A DNA stretch of 64,000 nt from CAIXSC01 sp046349915 (GCA_046349915.1 JAXMBL010000008.1:186001-250000), one strand, 5' to 3'; counted from the stretch's first letter, positions 1 to 9,251 are shown. A program made the numbers and translations. Notes: a model not told the origin generated them from the sequence alone.

Positions 1-807
1 CATCCCTGTCGAGTCGGCGAAATGTCGCTTGAGAAACGCTTTGTTCACCTGCTCGACCAGCGTATACACGCCGACAAACTCGTCGGTGTATATGCCTGGA
101 ACAGTTAGACTGAATTGTGCGAAGGTGGTGCGCGGCGCTGGCACTTGAGCCTCACGGAAATAACCGTAGGCGAACGACTCGCGAATGCGAGTTGGATCGC
201 TGACTCCGCTATGCAGGTTGAGCATGGTGAGTCCGTCGAGCTTCTGGCCCTTCTTGTGGCGATTCAGGTCGAGCTTGAGCGACTTCTTCAAGGAGCGAGC
301 GGCCGCCATGTACGTATAGTTTCCTTTATAGCGAATTCCTACCTCCGAGTAGCTTTGATCGTTCACTCGCAACTGTCCACTCGACCAAGGAAACTCGATG
401 CCAAACGTGTTGCGATGAGTGTCGACAGAGTTGTTAGCCGCGGTAGCGTCGGTCTGTAGCTTGTCTGGCGTTGCGCGCGATGGAATTGTGGCCGGTTGTG
501 ATTTGCTCTCGGTGCGGGGCGGAGTCGGTGGCCCGAAGCCTGCCCCTTCAGGACCACGTCCTCCAAAACCAGGGCCACCAAAACCGGGGGGACCAAAACC
601 GGGGCGTGGCCGAGCTGGCATGAGGTTCGCGAATTGCCGCTCGCTCATTTCCAAATGGAAAGCCACCAGGGGCGTCGAAAACAATCGATCTCCCGGCAAC
701 TGCTGGCTTTCCGCCGCGTTCAGCCAGTCCAAGTCCTCGATCAGGGATCCCGAGAACTGAGAAGATGCCGCTAGACACGCCAGAACACTGCGGCGCGAGA
801 CGGTCAT
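1..807 (-). CDS. CotH-kinase-like secreted protein, 3' part missing
   Basis: Open frame that starts at the ATG complementary to 805-807 and runs off the left edge of the window in frame, giving 269 codons of an incomplete protein. After a short N-terminus (MTVSRRSVLACLAASSQ, a twin-arginine-like export signal) and a Gly/Pro-rich stretch (PGFGGPGFGG), it contains VGIRYKGNYTY, SLKLDLNRHKKGQ and then L-x-L-x-S-G-x-S-D-P-T-R-I-R-E, the pattern of CotH-family proteins, which are atypical protein kinases first described in spore coats. In planctomycetes these are usually exported. The CotH catalytic motifs lie further downstream and cannot be checked here. It is separated from the lipoprotein gene behind it by a terminator-like hairpin, so it is probably transcribed on its own. 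Confidence 0.75.
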   Translation of the reverse strand, partial: MTVSRRSVLACLAASSQFSGSLIEDLDWLNAAESQQLPGDRLFSTPLVAFHLEMSERQFANLMPARPRPGFGPPGFGGPGFGGRGPEGAGFGPPTPPRTESKSQPATIPSRATPDKLQTDATAANNSVDTHRNTFGIEFPWSSGQLRVNDQSYSEVGIRYKGNYTYMAAARSLKKSLKLDLNRHKKGQKLDGLTMLNLHSGVSDPTRIRESFAYGYFREAQVPAPRTTFAQFSLTVPGIYTDEFVGVYTLVEQVNKAFLKRHFADSTGM

Positions 808-976
808 GTGGTGGCTCTCTGCTTGGTGTGAAAAAGAAACCGTGGATGTTCCTTCTTCAACACGCGTGCCGCACTTGAGTTGCGTGAAGACGATCCGCGA
901 ATCGAAATTGAACGGGTGCGAAAAGGCCGGGTTGCCAACAACCCGCTTCCACAGTGTGAACCGTGGATCTTCGTAC

Positions 977-1000
977 GCCGGGCTCCCTTCGGAGCCCGGC
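977..1000 (-). terminator. Perfect 10-bp hairpin after the lipoprotein gene
   Basis: Arms GCCGGGCTCC (977-986) and GGAGCCCGGC (991-1000) around a CTTC loop. It lies 15 nt beyond the stop codon of the lipoprotein gene and ahead of the CotH-like gene. There is no long T tract, so termination strength is uncertain. Confidence 0.6.
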
Positions 1001-1015
1001 CGAGCCCGCAGATAC

Positions 1016-1429
1016 TCACTTCGTAGTGAGGTCCCAATTCTTGTCGTTCTTGCCCGACTTTACTTCCAGCCGCAATTCGGTCGTTTCGTTGTACTTGGGC
1101 GGGAGCACTTCTTCCAGGATGTTCTGGACCGGGCTATCCGCCGTGTCATACAACTTTTTCTGCCCCACTACCTTGGGAACTCGAATCTCGACCTTGCAGT
1201 TCCCCAGGGGCGCTTGACTCTCGTACTTGCCGGCCGCAATCTCACCACCCGTCGATGGACCTTGGCCATCGACGGGAAAGAACGAGATCGAACCTTTTTC
1301 CACAGGGGCGCCATCAATCGTCACGGTTCCCGCGACATCGCCAAGCTTCGACCCGTCGCCGCAGCCCGCGGCGACGAACATCAACGCGAACAAGCCGCAA
1401 CCAACCAAAACATGAGTGAAAGACTTCAA
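1016..1429 (-). CDS. Small lipoprotein, carboxypeptidase-regulatory-like
   Basis: A 137-residue protein with a lipoprotein signal: hydrophobic stretch then lipobox VAAGC with Cys23. The rest (DVAGTVTIDGAPVEKGSISF, FPVDGQGPS, GKYESQAPLGNCKVEIRVPK) is the beta-sandwich pattern of the small carboxypeptidase-regulatory-like lipoproteins that planctomycetes encode beside DUF1559 genes. The start is a TTG: the complement of 1438-1441 gives GGAG eight bases upstream, and no ATG lies nearby in frame. It sits 29 bases downstream of the DUF1559 gene, so the two are very likely one operon. Its function is unknown; it is probably anchored in the membrane facing the periplasm. Confidence 0.82.
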   Translation of the reverse strand: MKSFTHVLVGCGLFALMFVAAGCGDGSKLGDVAGTVTIDGAPVEKGSISFFPVDGQGPSTGGEIAAGKYESQAPLGNCKVEIRVPKVVGQKKLYDTADSPVQNILEEVLPPKYNETTELRLEVKSGKNDKNWDLTTK

Positions 1430-1458
1430 GGATGTGTCTCCAAAGTCAGATCGCTATC

Positions 1459-2373
1459 TTATGGATTCGAGATCGCCTCGCCGCCGTCCATCGTCCCCAT
1501 GGCTTGCCAGGTGGCGAGTGAGATGGTGTCTGAGAAAAACCCAACCGAGCCATCGCACTTGGCTGCGATCACACCGCCTGGATGGCGGCTGCGAGCAGCA
1601 TTGCGCTGTTGAGAACCAGCCGTGGCCGGCATCTTGCGGTCGTTCGTAGGCTGAAACCAGCCCGCCGCAATGAGATCAGGCGCCGAACTGTTCGGAGTGA
1701 TCGACGTATGGAAACGGAAGACCCCGTCGTCGTTATGGATATCCCCGCGCCAATCATTGTCATCGGCACTTTTCGCAATCAAGTACTCCGACAAAAGCAG
1801 TGTGTTGGACGTGCCGTCGGTGATATTGGCCATTGACACGATTTCTGGCGTCGAGCGATTCCCGTTGACATGCCAAAATGGGGCGTGCTGACTTGGTTGC
1901 GGGTTCTCGCCATACCAAGAGTTTCCCCAGTTCACAACGTAGTTCCCGCGAGTCCGTTGGTAGGTACCCTGGCTTTGGTCCACCGTGCCGCTATCACTGG
2001 GGCAAAGGTAGATGGCGACTCGACGCCCACACAGACCGTTCAGCGTGTTCGCAATCGTTCCCGGCGGCAGATAAAACTGTTGGTTGATGTCATTCTGGTC
2101 CGCCATCGGCGTCTGCTCGATGTAGTTCCACAAATACATCACCCAGGTCTGTCTTGGGTTGTTGGACGACCCTTTCGGGAAACGGCCATTGACGTCATGG
2201 AAGTTGTGGAAGGCGAGCGCCCACTGTTTTTGATGGTTGGTGCACTTCATACGTCGAGCCGCTTCGCGGGCCGCCTGAACGGCAGGCAGCAATAACGCCA
2301 CCAGCACCCCAATGATGGCGATCACCACCAATAACTCGACGAGCGTAAATCCTCGCCTGCGACTTGTTTTCAT
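1459..2373 (-). CDS. DUF1559 protein with prepilin-type N-terminus
   Basis: A 304-residue protein starting MKTSRRRGFTLVELLVVIA, a type IV prepilin/type II pseudopilin signal with cleavage expected between Gly8 and Phe9, followed by the long hydrophobic helix and the AAREAARRM-C-NHQKQ segment seen in DUF1559 (SBP_bac_10) proteins. The C-terminus carries the family's HPGG-x5-CDGSVGF motif (the H-X9-DG pattern). These proteins occur in dozens of copies per planctomycete genome; their role is unproven. ATG at 2371-2373 was chosen over the upstream GTG (2388) because GGAG lies nine bases before it and the prepilin signal starts there. The lipoprotein gene follows after 29 bases. Confidence 0.93.
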   Translation of the reverse strand: MKTSRRRGFTLVELLVVIAIIGVLVALLLPAVQAAREAARRMKCTNHQKQWALAFHNFHDVNGRFPKGSSNNPRQTWVMYLWNYIEQTPMADQNDINQQFYLPPGTIANTLNGLCGRRVAIYLCPSDSGTVDQSQGTYQRTRGNYVVNWGNSWYGENPQPSQHAPFWHVNGNRSTPEIVSMANITDGTSNTLLLSEYLIAKSADDNDWRGDIHNDDGVFRFHTSITPNSSAPDLIAAGWFQPTNDRKMPATAGSQQRNAARSRHPGGVIAAKCDGSVGFFSDTISLATWQAMGTMDGGEAISNP

Positions 2374-2596
2374 GACCAAGGACTCCACGGGAAATAAAAA
2401 ACAAAAAGAGACCGATCAACCGGCTCTAGGACAGCCATGACAAGAACGGAAGAAAAGACGGTGAAAGATTAGCGAATCCGTCTCGGAAATCCAAGTAGAA
2501 TCATGTTTTGCGGGTTGGAATCCCGCTTTACGGGCTCTGATCGGTCAAAATCGAGCCGTTGTCGGCATGCCCAAGGTGAATTCAATGATGGCAGCC

Positions 2597-2628
2597 CGGC
2601 GGAACGGAGAGGGGGATCCGTTCCGCCG
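2597..2628 (-). terminator. 12-bp perfect hairpin after the protease-nuclease gene
   Basis: Arms CGGCGGAACGGA (2597-2608) and TCCGTTCCGCCG (2617-2628) enclose an eight-base loop. It lies 34 bases past the stop codon of the protease-endonuclease gene. No strong T run follows. Confidence 0.6.
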
Positions 2629-2661
2629 CCCAGAAGCCTGTGTTTGGGAAGCCCGCTGGCC

Positions 2662-4785
2662 TTAATCGCCAAACCCCGCGCGGAAGTCGATCTTGTCGGC
2701 CCACGTAGGATTATCAATCAGCGGATTGCGGTTCCCCTGAACCGCAAAAATCTCGGCGTTCCGGTGCTTTTCCCACTTGCTCGGCTTGGCCAACCGATGC
2801 CAGTCGAGCAACATTCCGAGGCGATTCGATTTTAGTTCGCCCGACGAGTTCCCAATCAGGCCAGGGTATCGCAACAGGAAGTACAGCGTCGCGCGAGCCA
2901 CGGCTGACTTGTTTTCCTTGGGTTCGAATTTCCCTTCCTCTCGTCTTCCGCATTCCTGGCGAACCACTTCATCGCTGAACTCGAAATAGGGAATATTGCC
3001 GCGGAAACTGTTACAATTGGTCTCGCATGTAAACAAGTGATGCAAATCCGACACCATGGGACTCTTCTTGTTGAACCATGACTGCGGCACGACATGCTCG
3101 CAGTTGAACGGTTCATTCGCTTCCAGAGCATCGAAGAACTCCTCCATCGCTTCTTCCGACACGCTTGATTCACGGGCAAAGAACTCGCGCCGCTGCTGTT
3201 CTCGTCGCGACTCAATCATGACTTCGTCGCGCAGCAATTGCTCCAGATCCACCGGCTTGTTCGAGTAGACGCTATGGAGCTTGCCCGATTCCTGGAGGTC
3301 AATCCAGGGATAGAGGTGTTCTAGTCGAGCTTGCTTGTAGCTCACTGTACGGTGATGAGTCTCCTTGAGCAACTTCGAGAGAGCCTTGTAGAAGTCGCGT
3401 GGATTCGCCGACGTGTCGATGTTGTCGTAGTACTCCGTCGCGTTCTGCTTGTCGAGGGTCGCATCATAGTACGGCCGATCCTCATGGCGACGACGAGCCG
3501 CGAGGGCTTGCTGGAAATCTGGCGAGTCATCGACGCTAGGCGGCGAACTCGACTTCACCGCTGAGTTATCGCTGAGTGGTCGATCGTCGCGTGGAGGAGT
3601 TGAGGGCGTTGCTGTAGGTACGCCAGCGCTCCCCAGCCCCACCGTGACTCGCAAGGGCAGAACCCATGTCACATTCCCCTGGGCATCCACTTCGGCCTTA
3701 GGCGACAGAGGACGCTCGCCTCCGCCACTCGCCGAGGACTGTCCCTCCGCGGGCGAGCTGGTCGACTTCGTCCCTTTGCAACCACAATCGGTCGGTGCTT
3801 GACCGGCGAGTGCTTCGTCGAGCAATTGCTTCTGGGCGGCGGTGAGCGAGCTGGCTTGCGTCTTCAGATGAGTGACGATCTGACTGATGCGAACTCCCTC
3901 GTTCGCCACCCACGTAGTCACGCCATTCACTCGCTTCGGTACTCCCGAATGATGGAGGGCTGCCAGTTGCCATTGGTCGTTTAGCACGGGCGAGCCAGAA
4001 GAGCCCGGCTCCGTATCCGTTTCGTAGTGCAAGAAGTTATCGAGCACATCGAGAATTCGGTTCGCGCGTAGGGCCACTTTGAGAGGGCCACCTTGTGGAT
4101 GCTGAATGATACTCACCGGCTCGCCCACAATCGCCTTGCCCGATGCGCCAGCCATCGGCAGCCAACCACGGTTTTTTCGCGAGTCGTTCTCGGGCCACTC
4201 GACGGCAACCAGCGAGAAATCCAAGGCGACGGATGTGATAAACAACTTGCTCGGCGCCAACTTGCACTCAAACGTTGGCGCCTCCGAACCGTCTCGTCGC
4301 ACATAAAAATCCCATTGAATGGTGCTTGGCGCTGCTGCGGTGGCATTCTCCAATACATGGTTGTTGGTCAAGAGCAAGTTCGGCGAAACCAAAAAGCCCG
4401 TGCCAAATCCTCGCACGCTGCCACTCGCACTGCGCACGATCACTCGACCAACCGCACGCGCCGCACACGCGCCATCAAAGATGAAGGCCGCTCCCTGACT
4501 ATCGTCCCGACCAAGAATGCGTTCCAACACATCGACGGAAGGAACCGTTTCTCCATACGACTCTCGCGTCTCAGTGCTCAACATGGCTTCCGCGGCAAGA
4601 TCATCAAGTCCCAAATCGAGCAATCGCTTGAGAATACGCTTGGGTTCATCGACCTTGCGCCAATCGCCGCCTTTGCCCATCCGTTCCAGGTGAGACTGAC
4701 GCTCTTCGCGAATCGCACGACGACTTTCAAAACGACGCGCCGCTTCTTGTTCAATCGACGAAAGTCCAATTCCAAAGTTCGACAT
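2662..4785 (-). CDS. Trypsin/V8-like serine protease fused to endonuclease I
   Basis: A 707-residue two-domain protein. Residues 1-95 form a charged helical segment. Residues ~105-310 are a V8/trypsin-like protease: His143 in LLTNNHVLEN, Asp189 in ALDFSLVAVEW, Ser263 in EPGSSGSPVLND. After a Ser/Pro-rich linker (~330-430) containing a CGC motif, residues ~435-705 match the bacterial endonuclease I (EndA/Nuclease I) family: NCEHVVPQSWF (562-570), SDLHHLF (579-585), CNSFRGN and GNRNPLIDNP near the end. No signal peptide is visible, so it is probably cytoplasmic, unlike secreted EndA. ATG 4785 is preferred over 4851 because AGGAGA (complement of 4792-4797) lies just ahead. Known: each family alone is common. 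Inference: the protease may process or respond to a partner and the nuclease may act as a toxic effector. Confidence 0.9.
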   Translation of the reverse strand: MSNFGIGLSSIEQEAARRFESRRAIREERQSHLERMGKGGDWRKVDEPKRILKRLLDLGLDDLAAEAMLSTETRESYGETVPSVDVLERILGRDDSQGAAFIFDGACAARAVGRVIVRSASGSVRGFGTGFLVSPNLLLTNNHVLENATAAAPSTIQWDFYVRRDGSEAPTFECKLAPSKLFITSVALDFSLVAVEWPENDSRKNRGWLPMAGASGKAIVGEPVSIIQHPQGGPLKVALRANRILDVLDNFLHYETDTEPGSSGSPVLNDQWQLAALHHSGVPKRVNGVTTWVANEGVRISQIVTHLKTQASSLTAAQKQLLDEALAGQAPTDCGCKGTKSTSSPAEGQSSASGGGERPLSPKAEVDAQGNVTWVLPLRVTVGLGSAGVPTATPSTPPRDDRPLSDNSAVKSSSPPSVDDSPDFQQALAARRRHEDRPYYDATLDKQNATEYYDNIDTSANPRDFYKALSKLLKETHHRTVSYKQARLEHLYPWIDLQESGKLHSVYSNKPVDLEQLLRDEVMIESRREQQRREFFARESSVSEEAMEEFFDALEANEPFNCEHVVPQSWFNKKSPMVSDLHHLFTCETNCNSFRGNIPYFEFSDEVVRQECGRREEGKFEPKENKSAVARATLYFLLRYPGLIGNSSGELKSNRLGMLLDWHRLAKPSKWEKHRNAEIFAVQGNRNPLIDNPTWADKIDFRAGFGD

Positions 4786-5025
4786 GGTGAGTCTCCTGCT
4801 AGGGTGAGTCGAGGTCGACAAGCAATCGCTAAAACGAGGGCTAAGTGTCATGCCTTCGGTTGAAGGTTTGATGAGTTCCCCGCTAATGGCGGCGACGACG
4901 TGACAACCCTAGGCGTTTGTTCAGAGTTTTGCTATCCCCAGAATGAAGAACCATGTGGGGGAGGAATGCGAACTGTGAATCCTCCGCAATCTGCTGCGTC
5001 GATGCGCTATTCCGTCGAGCGAGTT

Positions 5026-8000
5026 TCAATCGACGATGCAAGGAGTGCAAGCGGAAGGCGCTGGCGACATAAAGGTTTCTCGCACTGCCTGTGTTTCAGC
5101 GAGAAAGCGTCGCACGCTGAAATCACCCCAATGCGTGCGATGGACGGGCAGCTTTTCGAACGTTTGAAGCGAAGCCAAGGCCAAGTCTGTCTCTCCCAGT
5201 CGAGCTTGTGAGAGGCCCAGCACAAGGAAGTCAAATCGCTCCGAGCCGTCGCAAAGCTCGACGGCTTTCGTCGCCGACTTAGCGGCACGCGAAAAATCTC
5301 CGGCACGATAGTAAACCAACCCCAGATGGCTCCAAAGCGTTGCGTCGGTCGAGTCTTGCGCTAGCGCCGTCTCGAGCAGCTTAGTGGCCCGTTCCATCTG
5401 TTGAAATTCGGCCGCGGGACATGTCGCGAGAAACCAGGCCAACGAAGTGGACGAGATGGAGCTTTCTGGCCACAACTCGCCCATGCGACCAAACGTGGCG
5501 CATGCAGTTGCAAACAGCTCATGTGCTTCCTGCCAACGCCCCTGCTCCCAATAGAACTCTCCTAAGGTGTATTCACACACTCCCAAGGATCTGACCGTAG
5601 CCAAATCTTCCGGAAACTGTTCGACCATCTCCTTGAGAAGTTTCCAAGTGTCGCGAAAACGTTGCTCGGCGAGCTGCGAATTCTCCGAGTCCACAGCCAG
5701 CAATGCGGCTTGGGTGAGCGACGAGGGGAACTCTTGTCGCATATCAAGGCGAGTGGGAAACTCTTCGGCCAATTGCTGGAGTAACTCAAGGGCCTGATGA
5801 CAGTGCGCTTCGCCAGCCTCCCACTCTTGCCGTGCCCGACAGAGCAAGGCCAGACTGATGTGACTGCGAGCGTAAAGTTGTCTGGTCTGAGGATCGGCAG
5901 GCGTTTGAGCGAAAATACGCTGTCGCTGATCGCATGCCCTTTCCAGCTTCTGAACAGCTCGCTCGGGAATACCTTGCTGCCACAACAATCGTCCGTGATC
6001 ATCCAGACAGGTGGCAAGTTCGGCGATATTGCGCAAATCGGCGCTGCCACTCAACACCTCCGTCAGTTCCTCTTCGGCTCGCGAATACTGTTCGGCTGCT
6101 TTGGAGAATTGTCGCCGCAGGCGGTAGGTCAGGGCCAGATTGAGCCGCGAGTTGGCGGAAAGTACTCGATATCGTTCGTTGTCGTCCGCCAAGCCGCAGG
6201 CTTGCTGGTAGCAATCGATTGCCGATCGATAAGCGTTTTCCGCTTCAGTGTATTGATAGAGACGACGTCGAGCATTCCCCAGCCGACGCCAGCTATTCGC
6301 CAAGACGCCAACGATGTTCGCATCTTGGGGCGATTCCTCGGCACGCTGCCTTCCCAGGTCAATCGCTCGTTGAAACGAAATCGCCGCTTGTTTTCGGTCC
6401 CCTAATGCACTCGCAATATCGCCCGCGTTCAAGAATGCTTGCTGGGCAGCCTCTCGCACTTCGGGATTCTCAAACTGATCCTGTACAAAGCCCTCGTAAT
6501 ACTGCAAGGTGAAATCCAGCAACTCGCGCCCCACATCCGTACGATCTGGACGACGAAAATTCTGGCTGCCAAGTTGACGGATGCCATCCACGGCCGCGAA
6601 CGCTCGCTGGAAATTCAGCCGCGACTCTTCCGCTCTCCGCGCGGCGAGTTGAGCATTCGATTCCGCGTCTTCTCGAGCTTCGATGGCGAGTTGCATTTGG
6701 GCCACGGCTTCGCGATGGAGTCGGCGAGCATGATCACGTTCGCCTTGTGCCTGATGAGCCAACTGGTGCACTCGGAGAGTCTGCCAGGTGACGCCCGCGA
6801 CTCCCGCCGCCAGTAGCAACGCACAAGCGGCTATCAGGCTCGCGACCAGCGGTCGCCGATACATCCATTTCCAGGCTCGCTCCCAGGGGCGAGTCGGACG
6901 GGCGTGTATGGGGACGTGGTCCAGATAGCGGCGCAAGTCGTCCGCCAAATGCTCTGCCGACTCGTAGCGTCGCTCGGGCGACTTCTCCAGGCAACGCAGA
7001 CATATAGTTTCGAGATCCTTCGAGATGGTTGGTTGAATGCGTCGCGGCGGAACGGGGTCCTGGCCACGCACTTGATCCAGGACCTCGAGCATTGAGGAAC
7101 CGATAAACGGGGGGCGACCTGTCAGCAATTGGTACAACAGGGCGCCGAGCGAATAGATGTCGGATTGAGGCGAGATCAACTCGCCTTTCCCCGCCGCCTG
7201 CTCGGGAGACATGTAGCTGGGGGTGCCAAGAACTTGGCCGGTCAGCGTGAGGTCGCTCTCAGATTGAGTTGCCTTGGCTAGACCGAAGTCGCTGATCTTG
7301 GGACAAAAGTCATCGATCTCGGCGCCACTGGTGGAGGCGATCGCCAAAGCCGACTCATCGGGCATTTCGACGCCGTCTCGCGTATCGCCCGCGTCTGATG
7401 GCGCCAACAAGATATTCGCCGGTTTCAAGTCGCGATGCACGATTCCGCGGCGGTGAGCATAGTGCGCGGCGCGGGCGAGAGTCTCAATCAAGCGAGCAGC
7501 GCGGGTCGGCGCGATGGGGCGTCCGTCCAACCACCGTTGTAATGTTCCCCCGGCGACATACTCCAGCACCAAATACGGTTGCTCATGTACATAGCCCACC
7601 TCGAAAATCTGGACCACATTGGGATGATGCAACTGGGCGACTGCCTGGGCTTCCTGCCTTAAACGGCCCAGTAAATCGACCGAAACGCCCCGAGCGGTAG
7701 CCAACATCTTCAGTGCGATGACTCGATTCAGACTGATTTGACGCGCCTTGTAGACCACTGCCATCGCGCCACGACCCAGTTCATGGAACAACTCAAAATC
7801 GGGAGGTGCTGCAGGCAACAAGGGAATTCGGAGCTGCGAGCCACCAGACGATTCACTCGGGCCGCTCGCCTGCGAGGTGGATGCGGGAAGCGGTTCTGAA
7901 CCGACTGACTCACTGCCCCTCGTCCCGCTGGTGACCGAGAGGCTGCCATCAATGGTCTGATGTCCGCTTGCAGGTTGATCCGACGAACCGTGCGTCAACC

Positions 8001-8343
8001 GCTCGTCTTCTCGTTCGACGAGTCGATGGATTTCCAGGAGTCGGCGAATGCGGTCCTCAAGTTGTGGAAAACGGGCGGCGAAGGTCTCGACACTCGGCCG
8101 CTCCCCAAACTCTTCTCGCACGAGCAACTCATGGTAAATCAAGTCGAGTAATCGTTCGGGGTCTTCGGCGACTCGCGGGAAGATGCCGCCGAGTTGTTCA
8201 ATCGAGATACGCTCTCCCGCTCGCCAACGTGCTCGGAGCGAAGCCGCCAGACGCTCAAGTAAATCGGTGGCGGTCTCACGCGACCACAACGTCTGCTGGT
8301 CGTCGGAATGCTTGAACTCGGGAGCAAGGCCAGCGTCAGTCAT
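5026..8343 (-). CDS. Ser/Thr protein kinase with TPR tail
   Basis: A 1105-residue protein. Residues 1-175 are a helical N-terminus and Ser-rich linker. The kinase domain is ~183-475: glycine loop ELGRGAMAVVYKA, Lys212 (ALKML), HRDLKPAN (303-310), DFG (352-354), SPEQA. One membrane helix at ~500-522 is followed by a coiled coil and many TPR-like helices (~640-1085), so the kinase lies in the cytoplasm and the TPR part on the other side of the membrane. Its start overlaps the ECF sigma-factor stop by 8 bases, so translation is probably coupled. Known: planctomycetes pair ECF sigma factors with such kinases, and phosphorylation is thought to act on the sigma factor or its partners. All key kinase residues are present. 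Confidence 0.93.
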   Translation of the reverse strand: MTDAGLAPEFKHSDDQQTLWSRETATDLLERLAASLRARWRAGERISIEQLGGIFPRVAEDPERLLDLIYHELLVREEFGERPSVETFAARFPQLEDRIRRLLEIHRLVEREDERLTHGSSDQPASGHQTIDGSLSVTSGTRGSESVGSEPLPASTSQASGPSESSGGSQLRIPLLPAAPPDFELFHELGRGAMAVVYKARQISLNRVIALKMLATARGVSVDLLGRLRQEAQAVAQLHHPNVVQIFEVGYVHEQPYLVLEYVAGGTLQRWLDGRPIAPTRAARLIETLARAAHYAHRRGIVHRDLKPANILLAPSDAGDTRDGVEMPDESALAIASTSGAEIDDFCPKISDFGLAKATQSESDLTLTGQVLGTPSYMSPEQAAGKGELISPQSDIYSLGALLYQLLTGRPPFIGSSMLEVLDQVRGQDPVPPRRIQPTISKDLETICLRCLEKSPERRYESAEHLADDLRRYLDHVPIHARPTRPWERAWKWMYRRPLVASLIAACALLLAAGVAGVTWQTLRVHQLAHQAQGERDHARRLHREAVAQMQLAIEAREDAESNAQLAARRAEESRLNFQRAFAAVDGIRQLGSQNFRRPDRTDVGRELLDFTLQYYEGFVQDQFENPEVREAAQQAFLNAGDIASALGDRKQAAISFQRAIDLGRQRAEESPQDANIVGVLANSWRRLGNARRRLYQYTEAENAYRSAIDCYQQACGLADDNERYRVLSANSRLNLALTYRLRRQFSKAAEQYSRAEEELTEVLSGSADLRNIAELATCLDDHGRLLWQQGIPERAVQKLERACDQRQRIFAQTPADPQTRQLYARSHISLALLCRARQEWEAGEAHCHQALELLQQLAEEFPTRLDMRQEFPSSLTQAALLAVDSENSQLAEQRFRDTWKLLKEMVEQFPEDLATVRSLGVCEYTLGEFYWEQGRWQEAHELFATACATFGRMGELWPESSISSTSLAWFLATCPAAEFQQMERATKLLETALAQDSTDATLWSHLGLVYYRAGDFSRAAKSATKAVELCDGSERFDFLVLGLSQARLGETDLALASLQTFEKLPVHRTHWGDFSVRRFLAETQAVRETFMSPAPSACTPCIVD

Positions 8344-8938
8344 CCGGTGACGTCTCCAGTTTCAATTCACTGGCGACTCGATCAATGGCTCGTATGTAGC
8401 GCATGCGCAGTGTGTTGGGAGGAGTTTCCAATTGTTCGGAGATCTCAGTCCAACCAAATCCTGCCAGTCGGCGCTCGAAGATCCGCAATTCTTCGGGCGA
8501 GAGGTGTGCGCGAACACGAACCAGAAGTTCGTGACCGGAGGCGACTGCACTGGCAGTCGGATCGTTGGTGGGAATCGCCGCGAATCCCGTTGACGGATCG
8601 TGTAGTGCGAGCGTGCGGCGAGTATCTCGTTTGGAGGCACGTTCGCGTCGAGCCAGGTCGTGGATGCGGTTCTGAGCCATCGTCACCAGCAACGCGACCA
8701 ACTGACTGGGGGACTCGACGTCAAACTGCCCAGCCGCCGCACGCACGAAAAAGTTAGTCAGCACAGACTGGCAAATGTCCACGGAATCGACGAGTCGACG
8801 CAGACGAGCGTCGGTCATGCGCACTCGAATAGCGCGACGAACTTCTGACTCATAGGTGCGCACCAGTTCCGCCGCCGCTGCGGCATCGCCCGCCCGAACT
8901 CGCAACAGCAAGCCGTGAAACTCGCCCTCGCTAGACAT
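8336..8938 (-). CDS. ECF-type RNA polymerase sigma factor
   Basis: A 200-residue sigma factor of the ECF type. Region 2 is visible as LVRTYESEVRRAIRVRM-x-D, VDSVDICQSVLTNFF and QLVALLVTMAQNRIHDLARRE; region 4 as LSPEELRIFERRLAGFGWTEISEQL then the recognition helix TPPNTLRMRYIRAIDRV. ATG 8938 was chosen over GTG 8944 because GGAGAG lies six bases ahead. It is the first gene of a two-gene operon with the kinase, whose start codon lies inside its last codons. It probably directs transcription of a small regulon, with the kinase setting its activity. Confidence 0.92.
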   Translation of the reverse strand: MSSEGEFHGLLLRVRAGDAAAAAELVRTYESEVRRAIRVRMTDARLRRLVDSVDICQSVLTNFFVRAAAGQFDVESPSQLVALLVTMAQNRIHDLARRERASKRDTRRTLALHDPSTGFAAIPTNDPTASAVASGHELLVRVRAHLSPEELRIFERRLAGFGWTEISEQLETPPNTLRMRYIRAIDRVASELKLETSPDD

Positions 8939-9011
8939 CTGCACTCTCCATCCCCTGTCGAGCCAAATCGGATAAGTCAGCTAGAGTCCGAAGTTCTTGG
9001 CCTTTCCTGCC

Positions 9012-9060
9012 CTTTTTTCCTTCTACCTTTTAACTTCTACCTTTTACCTTTTTACCTTGT
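9012..9060. repeat. Polypyrimidine tract of iterated CTTCTACCTTTT-like units
   Basis: The + strand is almost pure C/T with repeated TTCTACCTTTT and TTTACCTTTT-type units; the - strand reads as AAGGTAAAAGGTAGAAG-like purine repeats. It lies upstream of the ECF sigma gene (to the left) and of the WD40 gene (to the right). Between 8939 and 9251 this tract and the palindrome at 9183 are the only structures I see. Confidence 0.6.
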
Positions 9061-9182
9061 CTTTGCGAATGGCCCCAGCCAATCGTTGATTATTAGCACG
9101 AGCTCTTGGTAGGCGTTGAGCCCACTGCCGCCGATTGCGTCCCGCAGGCCCTTGCTCCACAATACTGCCCCATATATGGGTA

Positions 9183-9203
9183 CGACGGACTTCTAGTCCG
9201 TCG
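9183..9203. repeat. Short intergenic palindrome, ACGGACT family, copy 1
   Basis: Arms CGACGGACT and AGTCCGTCG (9 bp, perfect) around loop TCT, ahead of the WD40 gene. Related copies lie at 25850, 28125 and 28184. Confidence 0.75.
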
Positions 9204-9251
9204 CTCGCGCCAGGGCGTAATGGACTTGGCTTGTCGGTCTTCGAGGTTGTC

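Noticed and set aside
806..1612. 268-codon + strand frame
   Set aside because: Antisense to the lipoprotein and DUF1559 genes, whose families are clear.
4093..4863. 256-codon + strand frame
   Set aside because: Antisense to the protease domain of the fusion gene.
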